Of a DNA stretch of 64,000 nt, positions 8,227 through 15,413 are shown one piece after another. The stretch is taken from assembly GCF_030816965.1 (NCBI RefSeq), contig NZ_JAUSYQ010000002.1, forward strand, positions 6,252,001 through 6,316,000, written 5' to 3'. The DNA comes from Streptomyces canus. Its GTDB lineage: Bacteria; Actinomycetota; Actinomycetes; Streptomycetales; Streptomycetaceae. The notes below the pieces were generated by a model that worked only from the letters and a program-made list of their open reading frames with translations, was not told the origin of the DNA and did no database searches. The position numbers and the translations under genes are program-made. Positions within the stretch are counted from its first letter, which is position 1. Each line of letters starts with the position of its first letter.

Positions 8227-9288
8227 TCACACCACGCGCGTCGCGCCCGCGAACGGCATTTCGTCGATCGGTGCCACCCGCACCGGCGCCGACGGGTTCG
8301 GGGCGTGGATCATCTGCCCGTTGCCGATGTACAGGCCGACGTGACTGATGCCCGAATAGAAGAAAACCAGGTCGCCCGGGAGGAGTTCGGAGCGGGAGAC
8401 ACGTTGGCCGGCACCGATCTGGGCGTAGGTCGTGCGGGGCAGGGAGATGCCCGCGGAGCGGTATGCGGCCTGGATGAGGCCCGAGCAGTCGAAGGCGTCC
8501 GGGCCCGTGGCGCCCCAGACATAGGGGCTGCCCAGTTTGGAGTGGGCGTAGGAAACGGCCGCCGAGGCACGGGAGTTGGGGGCTCCCTCGGTGGCCGCGC
8601 CGCGGGCCGCCAGCTCCTCGCGCGCGCCCGTCGTATCCCGGGAGGCGCGGTCCCCGCCTGCTTGCAACCCTGCCCGTTCCCCGTCCGGCAGCTGGGACAT
8701 CAGCCGGCGGGCCGCGCCCAGTTTGCCGGTGATCGTCTTCTTGTGCCGCTTCAGCTCCGCCTGACGCGACTTCAGTGAGGCCAGCTCGATGTGCGCGGCC
8801 CCGCGCAACTGCTCGATCTCCCGCAGCTGCCGGCGTACGTTCGCCACGGAGGCGGCCTGGCGGGCACCGGCCCGTTCGGCGAACTCGGCGCTGTCCAGGT
8901 ACCGGTCGGGGTCGTCGGTGAACGCGAGCTGCATCGCGGGGTCGAGGCCGCCGCCGCGGTACTGCGCCGCGACGATCGTGCCCAGCGCATCCCGTGCCTC
9001 GTTGAGCTGCTCCGTCCTGCGTGCCGCCTCGTCCCGCAGGGAGCCCAGCCGGGTCTCGGCCGCCTCCGCCTTCTCCTTCGCGCCGTTGTACTTCTCGGTG
9101 GCGGCCTCGGCCTCCTGGTACAGCTGGTCCACCTTCGCCTTGACCTGCGCCGGTGTGAGCTGCGGCTCGGCGTGTCCGGTCCCGTCGAAGCCCGTCGCCG
9201 TCGCGGCCCCCGCGAGGGCGATCGTCGCTGCCGTACGGACCGTATGGCCGCCGGCGGAGCGCCTGCGGGACTTGCGGTGCGCTGCCAC
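8227..9288 (-). CDS. Secreted NlpC/P60 peptidoglycan endopeptidase
   Basis: The GTG at 9288 gives 353 residues beginning AAHRKSRRR, matching the ASHRKSRP opening of the paralogue at 12297. A twin-basic signal peptide precedes a long coiled-coil region (about 55-190) and a C-terminal NlpC/P60 domain with Cys in AFDCSGLIQ, His in ISHVGLYIG and His in MIHAPNP. These enzymes cut stem peptides in peptidoglycan, and the coiled coil normally keeps them inhibited or docks them to an activator. The convergent neighbour ends 31 bp away. Upstream lie a hairpin and GTnAC repeats. Confidence 0.9.
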   Translation of the reverse strand: MAAHRKSRRRSAGGHTVRTAATIALAGAATATGFDGTGHAEPQLTPAQVKAKVDQLYQEAEAATEKYNGAKEKAEAAETRLGSLRDEAARRTEQLNEARDALGTIVAAQYRGGGLDPAMQLAFTDDPDRYLDSAEFAERAGARQAASVANVRRQLREIEQLRGAAHIELASLKSRQAELKRHKKTITGKLGAARRLMSQLPDGERAGLQAGGDRASRDTTGAREELAARGAATEGAPNSRASAAVSYAHSKLGSPYVWGATGPDAFDCSGLIQAAYRSAGISLPRTTYAQIGAGQRVSRSELLPGDLVFFYSGISHVGLYIGNGQMIHAPNPSAPVRVAPIDEMPFAGATRVV

Positions 9289-9423
9289 GTGGACTTGCAC
9301 GTCCTTTCCTACGACCGCCCGCCCGCCCCGGGCTTCACGGACATACGAACGCCAGGGGGAGCGGCCGTACGACCGCCCGGGGCGGTGTGCGCGTCCGGCG
9401 ACGGCCTGCACAGGGGGAGCGGG

Positions 9424-9449
9424 CCACCGCCGGACTTCTTCGGCGGTGG
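9424..9449 (-). promoter_or_regulatory. Hairpin in the leader of the NlpC/P60 gene
   Basis: A perfect 9-bp inverted repeat (CCACCGCCG and its complement) with an 8-nt loop lies about 135 bp upstream of the GTG at 9288. It is not the ydaO fold seen upstream of the paralogue. It could be an attenuator or simply mRNA structure. Confidence 0.4.
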
Positions 9450-9520
9450 TGGCCGACTGCCGCCCCTGGCCCGGGCGGCGGTGGGGAGCCGGTCACCTGG
9501 TGGAGGACGCTAAACCTGAC

Positions 9521-9586
9521 CGTGACGGGGAGGTAACGCGTTGTGCGGAACTGCCGCCAGCCGACCACCGGGTGACCGAAGGTGAC
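9521..9586 (-). promoter_or_regulatory. Array of GTnAC direct repeats upstream of an NlpC/P60 gene
   Basis: On the minus strand there are two pairs of GT(T/C)AC direct repeats: GTCACC/GTCACC at 9586-9571 (period 10) and GTTACC/GTCACG at 9537-9521 (period 11). Spaced GTnAC repeats are the type of site I associate with the actinobacterial response regulator MtrA, which controls cell-wall hydrolase genes. The assignment is inference. Confidence 0.4.
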
Positions 9587-9733
9587 TGTGATCGCGGGCC
9601 GGCTCCGTCGACTTCGCGCGGTGCCCTGACCGAAGTCGGGATTCCGGGACCCGGTGCGGGTGTCGAATGCTATGGGCCGCATATATGCAAGACCTCTCAA
9701 GGGGCCGGTGCGGGTGCCCCTCGCGGCCCGGAA

Positions 9734-9739
9734 TAGGCT
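9734..9739 (+). promoter_or_regulatory. -10 element for a leaderless transcript
   Basis: TAGGCT ends 8 bases before the ATG at 9748. That is the spacing expected if transcription starts at or next to the A of the ATG, and there is no ribosome-binding site before that ATG. Confidence 0.5.
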
Positions 9740-9747
9740 CCGGCCTC

Positions 9748-10101
9748 ATGGACGTACTCATCCATCTCTTCGTCGGCCTGCACATCATCGGCATCGCCGC
9801 GCTGCTCGGCGGCTTCCTCACGCAGATGAAGGCGATGGGCCGGGGCACCGCCCGGTTCGTCCCCGCGATGCTGCACGGTGCCGCGACGATGCTGGTCACC
9901 GGGGTGATCCTGGTCGGCCTCAACCAGGCCGACGACCAGCACGTCAACAACATCAAGATCGGCGTGAAGCTCGCCCTGCTGATCGTGATCCTCGGCCTCG
10001 TCTATGTGAAGCGGGACGACGAGACAGTGGACAAAAGCCTGTTCGGCCTGGTCGGCGCGCTGACCACGGCCAACGTCTTCATCGCGGTGCTGTGGACCTG
10101 A
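9748..10101 (+). CDS. Small four-span integral membrane protein
   Basis: A 117-residue very hydrophobic protein (MDVLIHLFVGLHIIGIAALL start; spans about 5-22, 35-53, 67-85 and 95-112). Polar residues are confined to short loops. The ATG at 9748 fits a leaderless mRNA. The 3' end overlaps the convergent TDT transporter gene by 23 bp, so read-through would give antisense. I do not recognise a characterised family. Confidence 0.75.
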   Translation: MDVLIHLFVGLHIIGIAALLGGFLTQMKAMGRGTARFVPAMLHGAATMLVTGVILVGLNQADDQHVNNIKIGVKLALLIVILGLVYVKRDDETVDKSLFGLVGALTTANVFIAVLWT

Positions 10102-11062
10102 CGGCGGCACGGGCGGTGTCGACCGTCGCCGCGGCGACGGCCGACCAGGCCGCCACCGAGATCCACAGCAGCACCTCACCCGGAGTCTCGAGCCACGGGA
10201 CACCCGCGGTGGCGGAGACCGACAGCATCGCCACCGCGGTCATGCCCATGGGGAACACGGTGGCCCAGCGGCGCACGTCGTAGCGCGGGCGCGGGCGTAC
10301 GAACTCGGCCACCAGCAGTACGCCGTACCAGGCCAGGTCGAGCACCAGCAGGGCGACGGTCACCGCACGCAGGACGCCGTGGTCGTCGTCGTTCCACAGG
10401 TACAGGCGCGCGCTGTCGGCGGCGATCAGCTGCGAGCCGGCGAGCGCCGAGATGGCGAGCGCGCCGCCCGCGATCCACTGGTCACCCGGTCCCTCCAGCA
10501 CCTGGCGCAGGTCGAAGCGGAAGAGCGCGAGGCCGTAGAGGACCAGTCCGAGCCAGAACAGGACGAGCGCCGTGTGCGCGAGCCATGCCGCCGACTCGAC
10601 CGCGGCGAGTGTGGCGCCGAGGACCGCGAGGCCCTGGGTGGCCACACAGCCGAGGAACACCCCGCCGGGCATCCGCCGCTTCCCGTGCCCGACGACGAGC
10701 ACGATCAGCACCGGCCACAGCACCGCGGACAGGGCCAGCAGCGCCTCGGCGAGGGTCTGACGGCCGAGCGCGGAGAAACGGGTGCCGAGGACGGTGGTCG
10801 CCGCCACGGCCGTCAGGGCGCCCGGTGTCCCGGCGTCCGCGAACCACCGCGCGCGCTCCCGCAGCAGTCGTACGGCGACATCGGCGGCCAGCCCCAGCCA
10901 GGCCGCGCAACCGATCACCAGAGCGATCCGGGACAGCGTCCCGTGGCCGGTCAGCTGCAGCCCGACCGACACGATGCCGGTCGCCATCACGGCGGCCCCG
11001 GCCGCGGGCGGGCGCCGCGTCCACCGGACGCGCAGGGGGAAGTGCGGGGAGGTACCGGACAT
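10079..11062 (-). CDS. TDT-family transporter (TehA/Mae1/SLAC1-like)
   Basis: A 327-residue protein with about ten membrane spans. It opens with PPAAGAAVMATGIVSVGLQL, matching the first helix of tellurite-resistance/dicarboxylate transporter family proteins, and the spacing of the following hydrophobic helices fits the fold. Members move organic acids, sulfite or anions; the substrate is not predictable. Its ATG lies about 100 bp from the end of the downstream-facing NlpC/P60 gene, in the same orientation. Confidence 0.75.
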   Translation of the reverse strand: MSGTSPHFPLRVRWTRRPPAAGAAVMATGIVSVGLQLTGHGTLSRIALVIGCAAWLGLAADVAVRLLRERARWFADAGTPGALTAVAATTVLGTRFSALGRQTLAEALLALSAVLWPVLIVLVVGHGKRRMPGGVFLGCVATQGLAVLGATLAAVESAAWLAHTALVLFWLGLVLYGLALFRFDLRQVLEGPGDQWIAGGALAISALAGSQLIAADSARLYLWNDDDHGVLRAVTVALLVLDLAWYGVLLVAEFVRPRPRYDVRRWATVFPMGMTAVAMLSVSATAGVPWLETPGEVLLWISVAAWSAVAAATVDTARAAVRSTAPR

Positions 11063-11163
11063 GTGCCGATGCTAGGAAGCTCCGCGTGCCGAGCCGGCGG
11101 GGCGCGCACGCGCGCGGGCGGAAATCACGGACATACGCCCGCGCGCTGGTGACCGGCGGTGCC

Positions 11164-12297
11164 TCAGGCCGGGCGCACCACGCTGTGGATCGCCGACTCG
11201 CCGTCGTAGTAGATCGACTCCTCGCGGACGTACGCGCCCGGCTTGGGGGCGTGGATCATCATGCCGTTGCCGATGTAGAGGCCGACGTGGCTGATGTCGT
11301 CGTAGAAGAAGACCAGGTCACCGGGCTGGGCGTCGGCGAGGGAGACCGTGGTGCCGGCGTTGACCTGGTCGTAGGTGACGCGGGGGAGGTCGACGCCGGC
11401 GGCCTTCCAGGCGGCCTGGGTGAGGCCTGAGCAGTCGTAGGAGTCGGGCCCGGTGGCACCCCAGACGTACGGCTTGCCGATCTGGGCGCGGACGAAGGCG
11501 AGGGCCTTGGCGGCCTTGGTGGCGTACGAGGAGTCGGCCGCCGTCGACGTGCTCTCCTGCGGGGCGGTGGCCTCCTGCGCGGCCTTCTCCGCGGCTGCCT
11601 GCTGCCGCGCGAGCTCGGCCGCCTTGCGGGCCGCCGCCTCCTGCTTCTGCTTCTCGAGCGCCGCGAGGCGCGCCTTCTCCTGGGCCGTCAGCTCCGACAG
11701 CATCTCGCGCGCGTCGGCGAGCTTCTTCTGGACGGTCGCCTTGGCCGTCTTCAGGTCGCTCTGCGTCTCGGTGAGCGTCTGAAGGCTCTGGGAGGCCTCC
11801 TGGCGCTTCTTCATCGTCGCGGACTGCTCGGAGACGTAGTCGTCGACCGCGCCCTTCTGGCGGTTCGTCAGACGCCCCATCAGCTGCGTCTGGTCGAAGT
11901 AGTCCTGTGGGGTGTCGGCGAGCAGGAAGGTCGCCGTGTCGGGGGCCGCGGCGCCGGTGCGGTACTGGGCGGCGGCGAAGGAACCGAGCTCCTGCCGCGC
12001 CTCGTTGAGCTTCTCGGTGCGCCGGGCGACGTCGTCGAGCAGCGTGTCGACCTGCTTGCGCTGCTTGGCCGTCTTCTCCTTGGCCGCGTTGTAGTTGTCG
12101 GTCGCCGACTCGGCCTGGCGGTAGAGGTCGTCGACCTTCTTCTCCACCTCTTCGAGACTCGGCTTGTCATCGGCCGGCGCGGCGTTCGCCGACTGGGACA
12201 GCAGGGCCACGGAGGTGAGGGCGGCCGTCGCGAGGGCCGGGGTCCGTATGCCTGCTACGCGCGTACCCACGGGACGCGACTTGCGGTGCGACGCCAA
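11164..12297 (-). CDS. Secreted NlpC/P60 peptidoglycan endopeptidase under a c-di-AMP riboswitch
   Basis: A 377-residue paralogue of the hydrolase at 8227. It has a TTG start with GGAAGGAG nine bases upstream, a twin-basic signal peptide (ending about ANAAPAD), a coiled coil (about 40-235, with an Ala/Lys/Glu-rich KQKQEAAARKAAELARQQ stretch) and an NlpC/P60 domain with Cys in YDCSGLTQ, His in DISHVGLYIG and His in MIHAPKP. It should cut peptidoglycan stem peptides outside the cell. Its mRNA leader holds a ydaO-type riboswitch, so expression should follow cyclic di-AMP. Confidence 0.93.
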   Translation of the reverse strand: MASHRKSRPVGTRVAGIRTPALATAALTSVALLSQSANAAPADDKPSLEEVEKKVDDLYRQAESATDNYNAAKEKTAKQRKQVDTLLDDVARRTEKLNEARQELGSFAAAQYRTGAAAPDTATFLLADTPQDYFDQTQLMGRLTNRQKGAVDDYVSEQSATMKKRQEASQSLQTLTETQSDLKTAKATVQKKLADAREMLSELTAQEKARLAALEKQKQEAAARKAAELARQQAAAEKAAQEATAPQESTSTAADSSYATKAAKALAFVRAQIGKPYVWGATGPDSYDCSGLTQAAWKAAGVDLPRVTYDQVNAGTTVSLADAQPGDLVFFYDDISHVGLYIGNGMMIHAPKPGAYVREESIYYDGESAIHSVVRPA

Positions 12298-12317
12298 GGG
12301 AGGCGACTCCTTCCGTG

Positions 12318-12466
12318 CTCCGCCTGCCGAGTTAGCTGTCGGGTTCGGGCGAGATGCTTCGGAAGGTTTGCCCTACGGCGCTCCCTGCGCGGGAGTCGGC
12401 CGATTCACCCCAAGTTCGGTGGGTCCCCGGCTCCGGGCGCGCGGCGGCGCTGCGGACTCGGCGGAG
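12318..12466 (-). promoter_or_regulatory. ydaO-yuaA (cyclic di-AMP) riboswitch
   Basis: The minus-strand leader has the hallmark blocks of the ydaO aptamer in order: GGAGCCGGGGACCC, then GGGGUGAAUCGGCC, GUAGGGC, and CCGAACCCGACAGCUAAC. P1 can form between CUCCGCC (12466-12460) and GGCGGAG (12324-12318). In actinobacteria this class sits upstream of NlpC/P60 and Rpf genes, and ligand binding turns expression off. The start codon is only about 20 nt past P1, so control may act on elongation or on the ribosome-binding site. Confidence 0.93.
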
Positions 12467-12516
12467 GCCGTGCGGCCCGGCGACGTTCGCCGGTGGGGGT
12501 CGTACGGCCTGCCCGA

Positions 12517-12546
12517 ACGGTAGCCAACGGGTGTGGCCCGTGTGAA
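12517..12546 (-). promoter_or_regulatory. Candidate housekeeping promoter for the riboswitch-controlled NlpC/P60 gene
   Basis: On the minus strand TTCACA (12546-12541) is followed after 18 bp by TACCGT (12522-12517). Transcription from here would begin near 12509 and give a leader of about 210 nt that contains the whole riboswitch. Confidence 0.5.
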
Positions 12547-12827
12547 GGTTGATGTTCGATATGCCCGATACATTTTCGTGACCTTGGCCTCGTGCGCCGC
12601 TCCGCGTGATCGGTTCGGAGTGATCTGGCATGGCTTGGTCGTTTTTTCGCCGGAGTCCCCTCCGTACGCGGCCGGGGACGGCCTGGTCGTCGTCTCGCCG
12701 CACGGCACGGTGCGGCCCTTCACGGTCTTCCCGGACCATGGCCTGGTCGACAGCGGACCGTGACGGGACCGTTCCGGAGGGCGGGAAGACGCCGGGCGGC
12801 CAGGTCTCGAAGATCATCGAGATCTGA
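12533..12827 (+). other. Doubtful short coding region upstream of pcrA, split over two frames
   Basis: One frame (GTG 12533 to stop 12763) contains related short stretches (HGLVVFSPE, DGLVVVSPH, HGLVDSGP) with high GC at third positions over its second half. A second frame takes over around 12750 and ends GGKTPGGQVSKIIEI at 12827, also with high third-position GC. Together they could be the remains of one small protein joined by a frameshift, or chance. No ribosome-binding site stands out. I would not annotate a gene here without comparative data. Confidence 0.2.
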
Positions 12828-12875
12828 TCCGAGTGGATGTTCTCGGGGCGGCGGCGGTGTGTCAGTGGGGCACCC

Positions 12876-12881
12876 TAGACT
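12876..12881 (+). promoter_or_regulatory. -10 element of pcrA
   Basis: TAGACT ends 9 bases before the ATG of pcrA at 12891, so the transcript should be leaderless or carry only a few leader bases. A GGAGAG also lies just before the ATG. Confidence 0.45.
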
Positions 12882-12890
12882 CGGAGAGCG

Positions 12891-15371
12891 ATGAGCAGCC
12901 TCTTTGACGACAGCTTCCTGGCGGACCTCCAGGCCCCTAGGGCCCATGGGGAAGAACCGCCACCGCCCGAGGACGAGCACGTACCGGAACCCGTTCCGGA
13001 CGATCTGTTCGGTGGGAAGTTCGACGTGCCCCCGGACCGGGACGCGTACTACCGCGACGGCGCCCACCGCCCGGTGGTGGACCCGGCCGCGCTCCTGGAC
13101 GGGCTGAACGAGAACCAGCGCGCGGCCGTGGTGCACTCCGGCACCCCGCTGCTCATCGTGGCCGGCGCCGGCTCCGGCAAGACCCGGGTGCTCACCCACC
13201 GCATCGCCCATCTCCTCGGCGAGCGCAACGTCCACCCGGGCCAGATCCTCGCGATCACCTTCACCAACAAGGCCGCGGGCGAGATGAAGGAGCGCGTCGA
13301 GCAGCTCGTCGGCCCGCGCGCGAACGCGATGTGGGTGATGACCTTCCACAGCGCATGCGTGCGGATCCTGCGGAGGGAGTCGAAGAAGCTCGGGTTCACC
13401 TCCTCCTTCTCGATCTACGATGCCGCCGACTCCAAGCGGCTCATGGCCCTGGTCTGCCGCGATCTGGACCTCGACCCCAAGCGGTTCCCGCCGAAGTCCT
13501 TCAGCGCCAAGATCAGCAACCTGAAGAACGAGCTGATCGACGAGGAGGACTTCGCCGCCCAGGCCACCGACGGCTTCGAGAAGACCCTCGCCCAGGCCTA
13601 CGCCATGTACCAGTCGCGGCTGCGCGAGGCGAACGCCCTCGACTTCGACGACCTGATCATGACCACGGTCAACCTGCTCCGGGCGTTCCCCGATGTCGCC
13701 GAGCACTACCGCCGCCGCTTCCGGCACGTCCTCGTCGACGAGTACCAGGACACCAACCACGCGCAGTACGCGCTCGTGCGCGAGCTGGTCGGTACCGGCG
13801 AGCACCCCGTCGACGTACCGCCGGGCGAGTACGACCTGCCACCCGCCGAGCTCTGCGTCGTGGGCGACGCCGACCAGTCGATCTACGCCTTCCGCGGCGC
13901 GACCATCCGCAACATCCTCCAGTTCGAGGAGGACTACCCGGACGCGACGACGATCCTCCTGGAGCAGAACTACCGCTCCACCCAGACGATCCTCACCGCC
14001 GCCAACGCGGTCATCGAGCGCAACGAGTCCCGCCGCCCCAAGAACCTGTGGACCAACGCGGGCGCCGGCGCGCGCATCACCGGCTATGTCGCCGACACCG
14101 AACACGACGAGGCGCAGTTCGTCGCCGACGAGATAGACCGTCTCACCGACGCCGGCGACGCGAAGGCCGGCGACGTGGCCGTCTTCTACCGTACGAACGC
14201 CCAGTCCCGTGTCTTCGAAGAGGTCTTCATCCGCGTCGGCCTGCCCTACAAGGTCGTCGGCGGCGTCCGCTTCTACGAGCGCAAGGAGGTCCGGGACGTC
14301 CTGGCCTACCTGCGCGTCCTCGCCAACCCGGAGGACTCCGTGCCGCTGCGCCGGATCCTCAACGTCCCCAAGCGCGGCATCGGCGACCGTGCCGAAGCGA
14401 TGATCGACGCCCTGTCCCAGCGCGAGAAGATCAGCTTCCCGCAGGCCCTCAAGCGCGTCGACGAGGCGTACGGCATGGCCGCACGCTCCAGCAACGCCGT
14501 GAAGCGGTTCAACGTGCTGATGGAGGAGCTCCGGACCATCGTCGAGTCCGGCGCGGGCCCGGCGACCGTCCTTGAGGCCGTCCTCGAACGCACCGGCTAT
14601 CTCGCCGAGTTGCAGGCCTCCACCGACCCCCAGGACGAGACCCGCATCGAGAACCTCCAGGAACTCGCCGCCGTGGCCCTGGAGTTCGAGCAGGAGTCCG
14701 GCGAGGGCGAGGCCTCCGGCTCCCTCTCCGACTTCCTGGAGCGGGTCGCCCTGGTCGCCGACTCCGACCAGATCCCCGACGAGGACGAGGACGGCTCCGG
14801 CGTCATCACCCTGATGACCCTGCACACCGCCAAGGGCCTGGAGTTCCCGGTCGTCTTCCTCACCGGCATGGAGGACGGTGTCTTCCCGCACATGCGCGCT
14901 CTCGGCCAGCCCAAGGAGCTGGAGGAGGAGCGGCGGCTGGCCTACGTCGGCATCACGCGTGCGCGTGAGCGCCTGTATCTGACCCGGTCCGCCCTGCGCA
15001 GCGCGTGGGGGCAGCCGTCGTACAACCCGCCCTCCCGCTTCCTGGAGGAGATCCCGGCGCAGCACGTGGACTGGAAGCGCACGGGGCCGAGCGCCGCTCC
15101 CGCGGGACCGGTCTCGGGGGTCGCCGCCTCGCTGTCGTCCTCCCGTTCCCGCTCCTCGGCGTCGGGAGGGTCCGGCTTCGCGACGCGCAGGACCTCGGAG
15201 AAGCCGGTGGTGGCACTGGCCGTCGGCGACCGTGTCACCCACGACCAGTTCGGGCTCGGCACGGTGGTCGGGGTGAAGGGCACGGGGGCGAACGCCGAGG
15301 CGACGGTCGACTTCGGGGAAGCGAAGCCGAAGCGGCTGCTGCTGCGGTACGCGCCGGTCGAGAAGCTGTAA
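12891..15371 (+). CDS. pcrA: ATP-dependent 3'-5' DNA helicase UvrD/PcrA
   Basis: An 826-residue superfamily 1A helicase for nucleotide excision and mismatch-type repair, replication restart and clearing of RecA or transcription complexes. Visible motifs: Q motif LNENQRAAV (72-80), Walker A AGAGSGKT (91-98), DEYQDTN (about 283), GDADQSIYAFRGA (about 325), QNYRST (about 360), TLHTAKGLEFPVVF (about 643) and VGITRARERLYL (about 686). The last 55 residues form the basic Tudor-like domain typical of PcrA/UvrD that contacts RNA polymerase. An acidic N-terminal extension of about 65 residues is usual in actinobacteria. It is convergent with the M23 peptidase gene, as in related genomes. Confidence 0.97.
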   Translation: MSSLFDDSFLADLQAPRAHGEEPPPPEDEHVPEPVPDDLFGGKFDVPPDRDAYYRDGAHRPVVDPAALLDGLNENQRAAVVHSGTPLLIVAGAGSGKTRVLTHRIAHLLGERNVHPGQILAITFTNKAAGEMKERVEQLVGPRANAMWVMTFHSACVRILRRESKKLGFTSSFSIYDAADSKRLMALVCRDLDLDPKRFPPKSFSAKISNLKNELIDEEDFAAQATDGFEKTLAQAYAMYQSRLREANALDFDDLIMTTVNLLRAFPDVAEHYRRRFRHVLVDEYQDTNHAQYALVRELVGTGEHPVDVPPGEYDLPPAELCVVGDADQSIYAFRGATIRNILQFEEDYPDATTILLEQNYRSTQTILTAANAVIERNESRRPKNLWTNAGAGARITGYVADTEHDEAQFVADEIDRLTDAGDAKAGDVAVFYRTNAQSRVFEEVFIRVGLPYKVVGGVRFYERKEVRDVLAYLRVLANPEDSVPLRRILNVPKRGIGDRAEAMIDALSQREKISFPQALKRVDEAYGMAARSSNAVKRFNVLMEELRTIVESGAGPATVLEAVLERTGYLAELQASTDPQDETRIENLQELAAVALEFEQESGEGEASGSLSDFLERVALVADSDQIPDEDEDGSGVITLMTLHTAKGLEFPVVFLTGMEDGVFPHMRALGQPKELEEERRLAYVGITRARERLYLTRSALRSAWGQPSYNPPSRFLEEIPAQHVDWKRTGPSAAPAGPVSGVAASLSSSRSRSSASGGSGFATRRTSEKPVVALAVGDRVTHDQFGLGTVVGVKGTGANAEATVDFGEAKPKRLLLRYAPVEKL

Positions 15372-15413
15372 GGGCGGGGGCGAAGCTGTAATGGCGGGGT
15401 CTGGGCCCGAGGG

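Noticed and set aside
9289..9520. A second ydaO riboswitch upstream of the NlpC/P60 gene at 9288
   Set aside because: None of the conserved ydaO sequence blocks is present; only a simple hairpin is seen.
12720..15242. An 840-codon open frame antisense to pcrA
   Set aside because: High-GC bias keeps the antisense frame open. It has no recognisable protein and pcrA on the plus strand is certain.
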